From Notamacropus eugenii (Eukaryota; Chordata; Mammalia; Diprotodontia; Macropodidae): 64,000 bases of DNA. The stretch spans positions 356,430,233 to 356,494,232 of the forward strand of contig NC_092875.1 of NCBI RefSeq assembly GCF_028372415.1, read 5' to 3'. The notes under the pieces are model-generated. The model made no database searches and was not told the origin of the DNA. It worked only from the letters and a program-made list of their open reading frames with translations. Of the stretch, positions 1 to 12,950 are shown piece after piece; the first letter of the stretch is position 1, and the number at the start of each line of letters is the position of its first letter. The translations under genes and the position numbers were made by a program.

Positions 1-260
1 CTCCCCAAACTCTACCTCTAGACCTGACTTCTCTTCCAAGATCCAGAGCTTAATCTTTAACTACTTGTATGAGTCCCCACCTAGACATCACACCTGCTCC
101 TCAGACTTGACATATACAAAAGCAATCACTATATTTCTCCCAAAGCCTGTTCCTCTTCTGCTGTCACTATCTCAGTGGGTTCACCATTTTTCCTGTCTTC
201 CATATGTTTAAAACCTTGAGTTGATGTTTCAGTCTTCCCTGTCATATTCAGTTACCAATT
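1..260 (+). mobile_element. L2 LINE ORF2 fragment
   Basis: C/T-rich sequence matching the remembered L2 stretch after the reverse transcriptase core (the part encoding 'hydrophobic, TSKTEL-like' text: tccccacctagacatcacac, then a cctgttcctcttctg stretch). Sense strand is plus. It is probably intronic in ADCY2, since the gene's last exon follows at 1950. No open frame survives. Confidence 0.55.
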
Positions 261-899
261 CCCATTATTCTACCTCCACAATATTTCTCACATATTTAGA
301 ATTTGATGGAGACTAAAATTAAAGAAAAAATGATTGAAGAGAATGTCAAGTTTGTGAGACTTTAGTGACTGGGAATGTATTGACAGGAATAAAAAAGTGA
401 GGAAAATTAGGAAGCTAAAAGGCAAGATGATGAGCTTGGCCTTGGACAGATTAAGCTGGAATTGACAGCCATATGTATTAATAAAAAGATCCAGGTAGCA
501 GAGATAAGGGCTGGGTTCAAGTTTAACCAAAAGTTTGTCTGTTTGTGTGCTTGTTTTTCCTCACAGCTGCAAGCCAGGCAAGAGGTCTTTGCCTTAAGGT
601 CATTTGTAATTTCAAAAGCAGTCTGAGTCCTTAGTGAATTAGTGAACTTTGGAGATAGAAAGGTTCCTAGAAACTTTCTAGTCGTGGAATCATCTTTTAT
701 AGATGAGGAATCCAAGCCCTATAAAGGTCAGGTGACTTGCTCCAGGGCATGTGAGTGGTGCCAGGAATAGGATTTCCAGATATCCTTAGGTATTCCAATC
801 CAGGTATCCTAAATCCACAATCAGCTCTTTCCACAGTCCAACTCCTTTATTTTGTAGCTACAGAAACTGACGCCCAGAGGCAGAAAAGAATGCTGAATG

Positions 900-1140
900 A
901 GGAGTCAAATCTGCTATGTGTGACTATGTGCAAGTTATTTTACTTCTCTGGGTCGTAGTTTCTTTATTTGTAAAATTAGGATATCATGACAGATAACATC
1001 TGAGATCCCCATCCAGGTCTAAATCTATAATTCCATTATCCTAAATGACTTGCCCCAAATCACAGCACTAATTAGTCACAGAGCCAACAATAGATCCCAG
1101 GTCAATAACACTTGGTCCAATGCTCTTTTACTAGACTATT
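900..1140 (+). repeat. MIR/THER-type SINE pieces
   Basis: Contains the SINE landmarks 'gcaagttattttacttctctggg', here split by changes, followed by text like 'ctgagatccccatccaggtctaaatctata' and then 'gacttgccccaaatcacagc' from a second piece. Two overlapping old copies are likely; borders are approximate. Confidence 0.5.
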
Positions 1141-1359
1141 CTACCTTTTAATTATTTAAAGGAATTTCTGTCTTCCCTCAGATCTACTCACTGCACACAA
1201 CTGCTTCAGAATGTTGCTTATTCTTCTAATAAGATATAGCCTTAATACTTCGTCATAATCACATTCCAAAATGATACTACTGGTGATCTTGGTGGGTCTT
1301 CCAGGGCTGCACTGATTCAGAAATTGATCAAGAACTTTTGATCAAGTCAAAGGACCTCA

Positions 1360-1485
1360 GCTCAAATGTCATTTATTTCCTATGTGACCTTGGTCCTTTG
1401 TTTCCTCATCTGCAAAATGAAGGGTTTGGACTAGATAGCGTCTGAGATTCCTTCTAGGTCTAAGTCTATAATGCTATGATAACTG
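1360..1485 (+). repeat. MIR/THER-type SINE, 3' half
   Basis: Shows the ordered landmarks tatgtgaccttggtc, tttcctcatctgcaaaatga, ggactagat and ttctaggtctaagtctataa, typical of the 3' half of these SINEs in marsupial DNA. Confidence 0.6.
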
Positions 1486-1949
1486 GGACAGGTTCAGGCT
1501 TCATAATTGCAAAGTAGCATAGAAAGTGGTATTTAGTTTGGTCTAGAAATGCTACGTGTAGCATGACAAATCCCCCTTGGTATAAGAGGTTGAATTCTTA
1601 AGTTTTGCTCTGTAGAACAACAGAAGGCTTATCTTTAAAAATCAAATTGGGATTTTGGAGTATTTCTGACTGGCAAATGAATAATAAATTTATTAATGAC
1701 TGCATTCATGACAGTCACTGGCAAGTGTCTTTCTTAGGAAAATGATTGTGTATCCATAAGTATACACTACATATGCACTTATAAATAATGTGTGTATATA
1801 CACATATGAACTCATATCTGTGTATTTACATATGCATATATTGATGTGTACATATACACAAACTTAATGGGGAGGAAGCAGATTTTGAGACATGATTCAC
1901 TTTTTCCAGTCTGTCTATACTAATTAGGCTTTTAAAACTTCTATTTCAG

Positions 1950-2102
1950 GTCACTGAGGAGACAAATATTGTCCTGCAGACACTAGGATACATGTGCACT
2001 TGCAGAGGAATAATCAATGTGAAAGGAAAAGGTGAACTGAAGACATATTTTGTACATACAGAAATGGCAAGGTCCCTTTCCCAGGCAAATGTGGCATCCT
2101 GA
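1950..2102 (+). CDS. ADCY2: ADCY2 terminal coding exon (adenylyl cyclase type 2, C-terminus)
   Basis: This exon encodes the last 50 residues of a membrane adenylyl cyclase, the enzyme that makes cAMP from ATP and, for type 2, responds to G-alpha-s and G-beta-gamma. It opens after a polypyrimidine tract and cag (ending 1949) in frame 0, reads VTEETNIVLQTLGYMCTCRG, then IINVKGKGELKTYF, and ends in SLSQANVAS followed by TGA. As recalled, human ADCY2 ends in the nearly identical SLSQSNVAS. The segment is the end of the second catalytic domain (C2), including the RGIINVKGKG strand-turn common to class III cyclases. The earlier exons are not in the 1.9 kb to its left, so only the tail of the gene is present. 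It converges on CFAP90, as in human. Identification is very strong; I see no damage. Confidence 0.95.
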   Translation, partial: VTEETNIVLQTLGYMCTCRGIINVKGKGELKTYFVHTEMARSLSQANVAS

Positions 2103-5100
2103 AGAATTAGGCCTGGATTTGTCAAAATATAACCTCTTTTCAGGAAAGTGTCCCACACTTTCTGAAGGCATTTCTGTTCCCCTGATTTGAATGTGTGTGC
2201 TATTTTCTGCTATCTGGAATTTGTGCAGAAGAGTCTGCATGTCCCAGTGGCTCACACATTTCTTTTCTAACATGCTGGGACACTTGCAGTGAATACCAAG
2301 GGACTGGATGACCGTACTGCCATTTGCACTGTGTTTACTCTTGAGCAGAGAAAAGACTGAAAATCAGGAGAAACGAAGAAAAGAATGAAAGGACTTACAA
2401 TATTAGAAGGAAAACAAACAAAACAATTCTAAAGGCAATAAAACTAGGGGGTGTATAATATTTTCTGGTGCATGTTATTTTCTGGAAAATACAGTAGCTC
2501 CCCAACCGCATCCACTAGTCTTATATTAAAATACACAGTATTTGTAAATAAGTTGATTCTGTCCCTCCATATTAGTTTAAATGTCTTCACCTATGTGTCT
2601 CATAACCAGTGGCAGCCTGCAGGCACTCTGTGATGCTGCCAGTGATGGCTTTCTAGAACCACCTTGGATCCCATAGCCAGTGAGTCCTTACCACACAGGA
2701 CCAGTTTTGTACAAAATACATCATGTTTTGAAGTCATTGTCTTTTGTAAGGTTAATTCATTAAAAATTTATATGTACTTTGTCTTGTACCTTGTGTCTTT
2801 CTCCACGCACCTCTTTTTTTTCTCTCTTCCCTGATATAACCTAAGGACACAGTTCTCCCCAGCTGTTCTCCTTCTGACATACTGACAACACATTTGAGGA
2901 AGAACTCCCTGAGCATCAGGAAGATGTGGTTTTCTTGATCAATTCTAGAATCAGTCTTGTTTGGCCTCCCCATCACTTTCAGGTATGAATGACCTAGAAA
3001 GATGAAGCTCAATGGAGGAAAAGCACCTTGGACACCTGCTGCAGGATGCTGTGACCGGACATCATGTCTAGTCTGATTCCCAAAGTACTTGGGCAGATCC
3101 AGATCAAGTATGACCTAAGCTATATGTTGTCAGGAAGCTAGATGGGGATTATGATGCTCAAATACGCATATCCTTTTCTGTACATATATTATACCCACAC
3201 GTACATGTACATATACATACATCTTGTATGTTTATGTTCATATATATGTTTTATATTCCTATATATTGATTCATCCATGTAGATAAACATGCATACATTT
3301 GAGAAGTTACATGTTGTACAGTCTTGGTGTCACACTGCTTCCAACAGGTGTATATATATATCTATATGTGTACACACACATATGTGTGTATGTTTTTAAT
3401 TGGGCCTGTTATTTCATTGGGGTAGAGAACTATAATAGGGAAGTTTTCTATATCAGTGTTGCAGGCCAGTAACTGTTCTACAAATTCTAGTTAGAGAGAC
3501 AGTGACAGAGAAAGAAAAACAAGAGAAACACAAACACACAGAAAAAGGAGACAGAAAGGACAGAGAATTAGAAAGAATATATATATATAATACATATATA
3601 TATACAGACAGACACACACATATATGTATGCATATATGTATGAGTCTGTATGCACACAAATATTTTTAATGAAAAGTGGAATAAAAAAATCACCACTTTT
3701 TATCCAGACAAGGTTTGTGCATGCTTTTTTATCACTTATTTGGTCTAATTAAATAAAAGAAATGGAAAAATATTTCTTGCTATCTTATAACAGTATTATT
3801 TTCCCATTACACATTTCTGACAAACATCAGAAAAATCCATGAAATATATCCCTTACAGCACTGGTCCCTCTGTTCTTTGCTAAATACCTAAGAATGGCCA
3901 TAAAAGTCTTGTTTATAGATTTCCCCAGTAGGATTTCCTAGGTTTAAAACTGGACCATCTGTTGGAGTGATGAATTGCTATTCTGCCGGCTGGCTTCCCT
4001 GAGAGCCTGGTCTAACACCCATCAAAACAGTCTGGTAGGAGATGCTGTAATATGAGGTAATGGAAAAGAGGTCATTTGGGAGGCCATCTACCATAGGAAC
4101 TTTAACCTCATAAAGGTTAAACTTGGCTGTATACCAATGGTAGAACAATATTAGTAAATAGATAAAAAATATCTTGTGTATTTCTTATGCTTTAAAATTA
4201 GACTTTTGGTAATAGGAGTTGACTGACTTTTCAAAATCACTATTGCTAGCTTTATAAAACCATACGTCATTATTGGCTTAATTATCTTAGAGAACAACAA
4301 TAAATTTCCCAGGGCTCTATTTCTGAGACTTGAATGAAAAAAATTAAAAAAAAAAAACAACTTTTATTAAGTGCTTGCAATGTGCCAAGCACTGGATTTA
4401 TAAATAGAAAAGGTAAGGCAATCTTGAAGAAGCTCACACTTTCATTGGAAGAAATAGCACATAAAAGGAAGGTTAGTTGTAGAATAGATGGAAAGGCCTA
4501 GAAGTCCTAATGGTTCAGTAATATGGCAGATGGCAAGGCCAGGGTCCCATCAAGAAGTCGGACGATTGTGCCAGAGGTCTACAAGCATAGAAGCTGGCTA
4601 AATAGTAAGGCTGGTGGTCGTCCAAGCCACCTGAAAGGAATCGGTGACTCCCATTCCACTCAAGCTATGCGAACAATCAAGCATGGGTTCTAGGTGGCCT
4701 GAATCAGGGGAGAGGCAAGGAGGGAAAGGGGTGCCTCACGGTAGTTTGGATGTGGTATACTGGTATGCTCTTAGACAAGATGTGAAAAATAATCACAAAA
4801 TCTCATAGAAATTGAACATTAACCATTGATAGTAAATCACTATTAGTGCTCATTTACTCAGTGAAACTCATTAAAACCACCCTTGATAGTATGAGGACCT
4901 TTCTCGAACCATGGGATCAAAGAATAATAAATTTGGAGCTGCGCAGGACTTTAAAGCTTATTTAGTCCAAACCATTCATTTTATACATATTTTATTTTAT
5001 CAAATTATATTGAATTTTAATTTTACAAATGAGTAAATTATGACCCAGAGAAGTTAAGGACATGTTCAAAGTACTTCATGTTGGAGGTGCCAATGTTACG

Positions 5101-5720
5101 ATTTAAACTCACCTCAGGTTCCAAATCCATGGCTTCTGACTATATAACACAGTTTGTTGAGGACATATGCATTTCCTCAGTGTACAAAAGGAGGTTTATG
5201 TTCACATTATAGCCAATTTTAGGAGGCTGAAATTATTTTATTTGTGATTGTCTCAGTCCCTTGATTAAAATTCTTCTTGCCACCCACACCCAGCCATAGC
5301 AGCAAAGGTACCTAGTCTAGTTCTATTTTTTTGATACAACATTTTGAATATTCAGATTACTTATTCATTTTTAACTTATTGCATATATCCTCTGGTGAGT
5401 GCAAACTTATGGCTTTTTATGTATGGCCAATATTCCCACTAATTTTCAGTTTCTGAATGGTGCAACCTGTGTCTTCTGTTTTCATAACATTTTGTAGACA
5501 AGGGTTTTGAATAAGCATCATTGACTAACTGGTGACGGTTTGGTAGACTGAAACAAAATTAGTGTGTCTGAAGATTTTAGCCTATCTCTACAAGAACTTT
5601 AATGTGATTTTGTATATTTGTTACTTTTGAGGTTGTATCTATGCAAGATCAGAATGCATTTCCTTTCCTTGTCAGTCCTGCACCCTGCCGCAAAATAAAG
5701 AAATGATATGATAAAAATAT
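2103..5720 (+). other. ADCY2: Probable ADCY2 3' UTR
   Basis: Non-coding sequence continuing from the ADCY2 stop. Human ADCY2 is remembered to have a 3' UTR of several kilobases, so a similar length is expected. Candidate AATAAA signals occur at 5694-5699 (preceded by non-repetitive sequence) and 6450-6455 (followed by a GT-rich stretch); closer ones at about 2434 and 3680 lie next to AT-rich simple repeats. The region carries TA/CA microsatellites (3345-3385, 3577-3640) and old SINE pieces near 4370-4520 and 4910-5150. The exact end is inference. Confidence 0.45.
4912..5155 (+). repeat. MIR/THER-type SINE
   Basis: Runs from 'ggatcaaagaataataaatt' through 'ttacaaatgagtaaattatg' and 'acccagagaagttaaggaca' to 'ggttccaaatccatggcttc', which is the usual order of a diverged copy. 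It lies inside the presumed ADCY2 3' UTR. Confidence 0.55.
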
Positions 5721-7860
5721 CTTTTAAAGTCCTCTGTAATTTAAGCCTTACCATATAAAAATTAATAAGGACCCATCATTCTTACCAATAGTGTAAAAGG
5801 CAACCTTTCCACACGTTCACATCTTGTGTAAATAATAACCATACTCAAATGGATATGCAATCTGATCATTACAGGAGTTCTCTCACATTATGCCAATCAC
5901 ACCCCATCTATACCTGCTCATCTTGTGCAATTCTTGTCTAGGTCCTCCCATGAAAACAGCAGAGAAGGTCTATCCAAAGTCCTGAAGGCCTTCTTTTCTC
6001 CTGACATTGCAAGGGTATAGTGGAGAATGTTGCCTGTCCAACTGTCATTCTTTGTAACATAATCAGCACATCTTTATTTCCTATGATAAGATTCATCTTT
6101 TATTCCTCCTCCCTGGAGTTTCTTGTTAATTCTATCTTCTAGCCTGCTTATGCCCACTTGGCACCTCTCCATTGACCTTTTTATGATGCCTATTTTTAAT
6201 TTGCTATCAATATTTATATTCTTTATCTCACTGCCATCAAGTAATATAAGCAAAATGTCAGTTTCAAAAAGCCTTTGTTTTCATGGGAAACTGAGGATCT
6301 GTGAGGAAATTTGCAGTTTCCTGAAAGCAAACATGCCTGTTCTCGTCCTAAGAAATTCTGGGCCCTATTTTGTCCTTTGCCTCTCACTGACACACATAAT
6401 GACCAACAAACTCTCCAAATGTCCATCAAATGCATGTTGAAACCTGGGCAATAAATATTCTTCATTCACTTTGTCTTTCCTGTGTGCACTGAAAAGTCAG
6501 ATTCTTTTGCATGATTACTGATCTCTTCTAGAAGACTGTGCTGTGTGTGTCCTGGAGACTGATTCGAGCAGCTTATTTTTCTCTTCAAACTGGGACATCT
6601 GGAAGATCTCACTATCCATAGGGAATTTCTCCTTGATCTGAATTCTACAGTAGAGCTCCTACATCACAGTGATGAATATTTCTGACAAGCACACCTGATT
6701 TATGATTTGCCTATTTATTATCAGAGGTATACTGAAAAGTTATTTCCGTTATGCATTCCAAGAATCATGAATGATCCTAATGTATGGATGGGTGATATTT
6801 TTCTGTAAGAGAGCCAATAAGGTGATGTTTTGTTCTGCTGGAATTTTTTTTGGTGGGTGGAGGGCAGTAATCAACAAACTAAGCATTTTCAGTTAACTAT
6901 AGGACAGCAAATATGTGATGCATTGTCAGTTGCAATTTATGAAAGTTTAGTTGTTCCTTACTAACAGGCTTCTTGAAAGTACCATGATGCACAGGGAGAT
7001 TGACTCATAAGGATTTTGTACACATGGGAGAGTAGACGTATACAGTCAGTAGTTAACCATTATTGTCTTGGTCTTTTTTTTTTTCAGTGTTAACAAGGTC
7101 TGTGATTAGTTGTGGGTTTGGTTTTGTTTGTTTGTTTGGTTGTTTTTCTTGCCATGCCTTTGGTATCCTGGCCTTCTTCAGATATCCTGTATATTAGTCG
7201 CTCAGTGCCTTGACAATTGTTACCTCCAGTCTAGTCTGTGTGTGTGTATATGCGTGTGTGTATTCTTGGTCTCATCCAGTTGCTTTTCTTTAGTTTCACT
7301 TTGTATATTTGGCCATATTTTCCTAAAAATCCTCCATAGAGGATGGGGGTTCTCTCAATAAGTGGGGGACTTCCTCTAGATTTCTTAAAATATTAGGAGG
7401 ACATGGAATTTAAGAACACCTCAAAACAAATTGATGTACTTGGTACTAATTTTATTTACATTACACAGAGAAACAAGCAGGCTAGTCATGTGTTATCTTT
7501 CAATCGTAATGTGACTGGCTGACTTTTCCTTTTCTAGGCACACATTTCTTTGATTGGTCTCTTTCAAACATCTTCTTGATTCCTTTAAAATTGTGTTTCC
7601 TACATTGTGGATCTCCTCTATATATACTTAGTATAAACCAGCTATATACTTCATATCTTTGTTTTTTTTGTGGTGTGTGTGTGTGCGTGTGTGTGTGTGT
7701 GTAATTACTATTTATTCCTATAACACATTAGAGACTAATGTGAGACTCCAAAAATTATGAGTTCATTACCCTTGGAGCTAAGAGTATTGTTTAGAATTCT
7801 TTACAGATCTTTTCCACTCTTGTCCTGCTTAAAGTTTTTATCTTAAATGCTCTTTAGATG
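5721..7860. other. ADCY2-CFAP90 intergenic stretch, left part
   Basis: AT-rich sequence between the convergent genes. I see a second possible ADCY2 polyadenylation signal at 6450-6455 and a GT microsatellite at 7672-7702, and no coding exon or RNA gene. Short open frames here have no recognisable family. Confidence 0.5.
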
Positions 7861-7879
7861 TTCTCGCAATTCCACCAAT

Positions 7880-8160
7880 TGTTCATTTGTCCCTCCATGA
7901 AGAATCAATGAGCCATCTTTCCATTTAGATATGATCTCCTTTCATAAAAGAGTTTCATTTGTAGTAACAATATTATACTGTCAAAATTCAGGTAACATCT
8001 CTTCAATCACTAGAAAAAGTTAATGCAGCTATGGTAACAATGGCTAAGTTAATATGGATGGACAGCCTAAAAATATCATGATTCTTAGCACCATAACCAC
8101 TTTTCCACAGCCACTATGTAGAAGGTGTCCACTCAATACTGAAGGCCATTTGCTACCATG
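7880..8160 (-). mobile_element. RTE-type LINE fragment, second partial copy
   Basis: On the minus strand this matches, with indels, the segment at about 8880-9140: both contain ccaattccaccaatt-like, tgagccatctttccat and catgattcttag landmarks in the same order, offset by about 960-990 bases. It therefore corresponds to the front part of the RTE endonuclease region seen in full next door. No intact frame. Confidence 0.5.
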
Positions 8161-8299
8161 TCAATCTTTGCATAAACTTGTTTTTTCCCTCTACTGCTTC
8201 TCATTGTTTTGCAATCTATCACCCTTCTTTTTAGTTTTACAATTACACTTCAAACTATTGTTTTCTTTGAATGCTGTATCTTTCCTCTGTCCCAAATGT

Positions 8300-9140
8300 T
8301 TGCTGATTGAAGTTGTTTTTACACTCTTTTGGCCTCCTCGTTGTTGTCCACTTCTTTTTTGATATTGATCTTTTCATGTCAGTTGTCTGACTATACGCAA
8401 CTAATTCAGCAGTAACTTCTGAATCAGCAACTCTCATTTCCTTTCTAAAATATAATCAATTTTATGTTTTTGTGATGTCATTCAATACTCACTATTTTTT
8501 GAAATTCCCCCTCTCTCTTCTTGAAGAAAGTATGATCTTTGGTGAGAGACTTCTGTATGGGCAACAAGCCTTTGACTTTTCATTTATTTCTGAAGCATGT
8601 TTTCTAATATTTTCTCATTATTCTCTTTTATGCATACTTTTGCACTGAAAGGTTATCAAGTATGTATGTGCTTATCTGATTTTGAGAGTTTTCTCAAATT
8701 CATATAACTTTTCTGCCTCCTCATATTCTAGAACAGATATTGGTACAAAATTGCAATTATCTCCATGGTATGTTTTTTCCAAAACATCATCATGAACACA
8801 ATAATACAAGATGATCAAATATCCCATACAATTTTTCTGTTTACCTTTGTATACATGATAAAACCAATTCCACCAATTTATGTCTCTCAATGGAGAGACA
8901 TGAGCCATCTTTCCATATATTGACAATGTTATACAGATAATATTTAGTTCCTCTGGTAGAATGTCTCCTACATCACTAGAGTAAGATATTATAATTATTG
9001 TTACAAGTTAATATGTATAGATGACCTAAAAACAGCATGATTCTTAGAACCCTAGACAGCTTTTTCCTAGCACTCTTCTTACAGTCACTGCAAAACTGGA
9101 AGGTAGGCACATAAGATTGAAGACAATTTGCTAACTTTTT
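8300..9140 (-). mobile_element. RTE-type LINE, endonuclease region, decayed
   Basis: Minus-strand translation gives an apurinic-endonuclease-like (EEP) order typical of RTE/BovB LINE proteins. An NWFYHVYKGK stretch (compare VGFIVHK) comes first. VPISVLEYEEAEKLYEF (compare the APTS...EEVEKFYE motif) follows, then an N/HTFFKKRE-like piece, and finally KIDYILERK (compare KNEIDYIL). These motifs fall in the expected order over about 600 bases but in several frames with stops. No reverse transcriptase part was seen downstream. The name RTE rests on motif order seen by eye. Confidence 0.6.
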
Positions 9141-10328
9141 TTGTTATAGGGGTTGCTATGGACAACATAGGTATCAATATAGTAGCCAGCCTACCTCGGA
9201 ATGGGTCCCTTCATCCTTCATAGCCTGGTTGCAAGGAAGCAGGCATAGATAATCATTAAGACCATACTTTAAGTTCTTCTAATTTGGCAGAACCTACCAA
9301 TGCTTTTCCTCCATTGGCATTGCCTTCAAAAATGTAGGGTCATGTCCACGCCACAGAGACACATCAGAGGAGGGCTTTGTGGAGGAGGCTGATTTTATAT
9401 CAGTCAACTTCAAAATATAATTTGTGACTAAATTACTATAATTAATCATCCTTTTCTTTGAAGAGTAAAGTATCACTTAAGAAATTAATGACTTTCTTGG
9501 TAATTATGATTGAGGGGACAATTAACAGACATAAATCTCTACAGCTCAAGCTCAAAGTGCTTAAAGGATACTCTCAAAGGAATTCAGAATAAATTGTGCT
9601 ATGCTGTTTTCAAAATCAAAAGGCAACTACATAGACAAGGCCTTTGGGGATGAATAAAGGAGTATTTCTGTGGTTACTTAACTTTGAAATAACTGCCAAT
9701 TTAGTAGCATAGTTTCTTTGATAATTCTATTCATACATTCACAGCAATAAGCCTAATGATGGGAAAGTCAGAATTAAATTTAATTATGTCACTTACCTAA
9801 GTGGTTAAACTGTAATAAACTAAGTCATATTAAGTAAAGGATATTAATTCCAAGGGACCACATTAAGTGAATTGCCTTTGACATGAATAATTTTATAATT
9901 ATCTTCCAAATCAGAAATTTTAAATCATCTCTATAGTAAAATTATATTTTAATATTGCATATACATGGGTGCTTCAAAAATGAAAACAATCCAAATATAC
10001 TATCATGCAAGTACATTGTAAAGAAAAACTTCAGTTCCTTCCTTCTAAACAACAAGCTCTAAATTACTGGTAGACTTATACTGCCTTTTCCCATAACCCC
10101 TTTTTTTGTGTGTGATGATTTGGTTGCTGTTTGTTAAGAGTAAAAGCAAACTAGAACTGCCCTGGAATTTGGAAAAATACTGGGGAAAAAAGGGGTTGAG
10201 TATTCAGGGTTGGTTTTGTTTTGTTTTCTTTTTGCCTATTGCAGAAGATGAATTCCCTAGAAACACTCTAAAATTATATTTTCCAAGAAAAGAAATCAAA
10301 GAAATTCATCACAACAGATGAAAAACAT
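9141..10328. other. Unassigned stretch downstream of CFAP90
   Basis: AT-rich DNA between the RTE fossil and the CFAP90 3' end. I recognise no gene, RNA or clear repeat; the part next to 9141 may be more of the RTE element's 5' side. Confidence 0.4.
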
Positions 10329-10334
10329 TTTATT
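10329..10334 (-). terminator. CFAP90: Candidate CFAP90 polyadenylation signal
   Basis: AATAAA on the minus strand (tttatt on plus), about 350 bases after the CFAP90 stop codon. It is the first canonical hexamer I see in the 3' direction; a functional site is inferred. Confidence 0.5.
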
Positions 10335-10681
10335 AGGTTACTTTTGGACTTATGATAGGAAAATAGTATGTCATTTAATCAAAATAATTTTGACATAAAA
10401 TATATTAACTACAAAACGTGCTTTAGAAATTTTGCACCAGGTCCTCAAACTATGCAAAAAAATGGTTAATAAGTAAAAATTTTCAGATGCTCTCAAAATA
10501 TTTAGCCAAGTAGTCATGACAACTATCATATTACAACTATAGTCCTAGTAGACTTATTTCTAAAAAATATAATTGAAGGTAAAAACTAAATCAACCTTTG
10601 CCGGTCCTTTTAACCTCACCCTTTCTATGCCTATACATTTCCACTTCACTTCAGCTGGTGCAACGTGTTATATCAACAACA

Positions 10682-10861
10682 TTAGGATGGAGCAATGTGC
10701 CCAAAACCAGGTTCTTCCATGCAAGTGATGGAATTCTTCCGGTAGAACTCCGCCTTCACATGGTTAACTCTCACGTGCTCTCTGTTCATCTCTTCCACAG
10801 GCTTATATATATGTCTTCCATAAAGAGAAGATGTCAATACTCCAATAGGTCTTTCCCATTC
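10682..10861 (-). CDS. CFAP90: CFAP90 exon 3 (terminal coding exon)
   Basis: Exactly 60 codons including TAA. The acceptor is ttttcaatag and the exon opens [20 protein letters not shown], ending PGFGHIAPS. Human has ERERPVGVLTSSVYGKR and the same last nine residues. The plus-strand open frame across this interval (10598-10900) is an antisense shadow. Confidence 0.95.
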   Translation of the reverse strand, partial: EWERPIGVLTSSLYGRHIYKPVEEMNREHVRVNHVKAEFYRKNSITCMEEPGFGHIAPS

Positions 10862-12887
10862 CTATTGAAAATTGAAGACATTTTATACGTCATATACTGA
10901 CTAAAATCAGAATGACCCATGATCATGTCCATCCTATTATTTCTTGTTGTAGTAATAACTTCTGTCAGGATTGTACAAGGTCATAATGTTTAGGGTCAAG
11001 CAGGCCTGTTTATTTATTGTGGAAAAGAATGATATGGCCCATTACCATCATCATGTACAACCCTTGAAAAAATCTTTAGGGGAAGCAAGAGGAGCATTAA
11101 AAAAGTGTAAAAATCCATTGAATGATTAATTTCTCATAAATCTCTATAATACATGAGACAATGGGAAAATAATGGCATTCCCAAACTGACAAAAATCATA
11201 ATTTGGTTGTGCCTTTTTAAAAAGGTAAAAGACAAAGGAAATCTAGATCACACCTGAGCCCTTCCTGTCCACAGGATCATAGATTTAGAGCTGAAAGGAA
11301 CCTCTGAGATCTTATGGTCCAATGGCTTCCATCTACAGATTAAAAAGAAAACCCTGAAATCCAGAGATGTGAATAACTTTACCCATGGTAATCCTAGAAA
11401 ATAAACAGTAGAACAAGGATTGAATCCATGTTCTCCAACTTTATAGCCCATATTTGTTCTATTGTAGATTATTGCTATATAGATACATGCAAATACATGT
11501 AAAACATATTGCAATGCTTCAATGATTCCCAATTTTGTTGATATGAGTCCTTCCTCCATCAGTGCAGAAAGCAGCACTTCAACTTAGTAGTTGATGTAGC
11601 CAAAATCTATATTACCCCACTGCCTCTCCAAATCCAATTAAACTGGACTTAGGATGACAGCATTGCAGTCCACTGCCAAGTCCATATTCAAGAAACCTTT
11701 TGCATTCATGGTAACTTCACCTATTCTGTAGGAATCCTTTACATAACTAGTCATTTGCATGTTGCCTCATATTGTCTTCCTCATTAAAATTAAATGGGAA
11801 ACAGATAAAATAGAAAACAAAAAATACTATAAAAATTATGAAAGTAAAAAAGTGAATCTTTGAAAAGAGTAATACAACAAATAAAACTTTAACCTAATCA
11901 AAAACAAAAAAGGGAAAAATCAAATGGACAAAATTGAAAAAAGAAAGGCACAACAAATGACAAAGAAATAAAAAGAATATCAACCTCCTATATACATTAA
12001 TATACCAGCAAAACTAAGAACTAAAAAAAGAATAGATGATAACCTACAAAAATATAAAATGTCTACATTAACAGAAAATGGAAGAAAGATCTTAAACAAT
12101 CCAGTCTCAGAAAAGGAAACTGAACAAGCCCCAAAGTAAATGCCAAAGGAAAAAAAAAATAAACCTGGATCTAAGTGGATTTGCATGTGAATTCTATCAA
12201 TGTTTAAAGAGCAATCAATAATTATGCTGAACCAACTGTTCTTAAAATTTAAGATGCAAAAACTCAACTAAATTTCTTTCACGAGATAAAAATGGACCTG
12301 ATACTATTAAGGAGGGATTAAGCAAAGAAAAAGCATTAATGAACACTTTAGATTTTGAAACAAAGTCTATGTAAAAGTCTAAGAGAAAGATTACAGAAAC
12401 ATATCCACACAATTGTTCATTATGACCATGTCCAAATTATACCAATTCAAATTAAACCAGGATGGTTCCACAGTTGGAAAACAATGAATATAAATTATCA
12501 AAACATCCCAAAAAAGTTTTATATTAAGAGATGCAGAAAATCTTTTGATAAAGTACAATACTCATATATAGTAAAATGTCACAAAGCATAGGCACAGAAT
12601 GTCTATTTTTAATTTGATAAAGGTACATATGTAAAATGAAAAGCTAGAATTATTTGTAATGGGAGAATATTAGATGATCTCTTATTAAAGGCAAGAGTAA
12701 AGCAAGAATGCCTTCTTCTTGCTATTATTTCACATCATTCTAGTATTGTTAACAATGACAATAAGAGAAGAGAAATATGTTGGGAAAGAATCAACAAGTA
12801 TCTATTTGATAGACAATATGATTCCTCATTTAGAAAATCCTAGAGAAATAGCAAAGAAATTAAATGAGCCAATTAATATCTTCAGTA

Positions 12888-12950
<63 letters not shown>

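Noticed and set aside
1946-2273. Two minus-strand frames over the ADCY2 end
   Set aside because: Antisense shadows of the ADCY2 terminal exon and its UTR.
10598-10900. 100-codon plus-strand frame
   Set aside because: Antisense shadow of CFAP90 exon 3.
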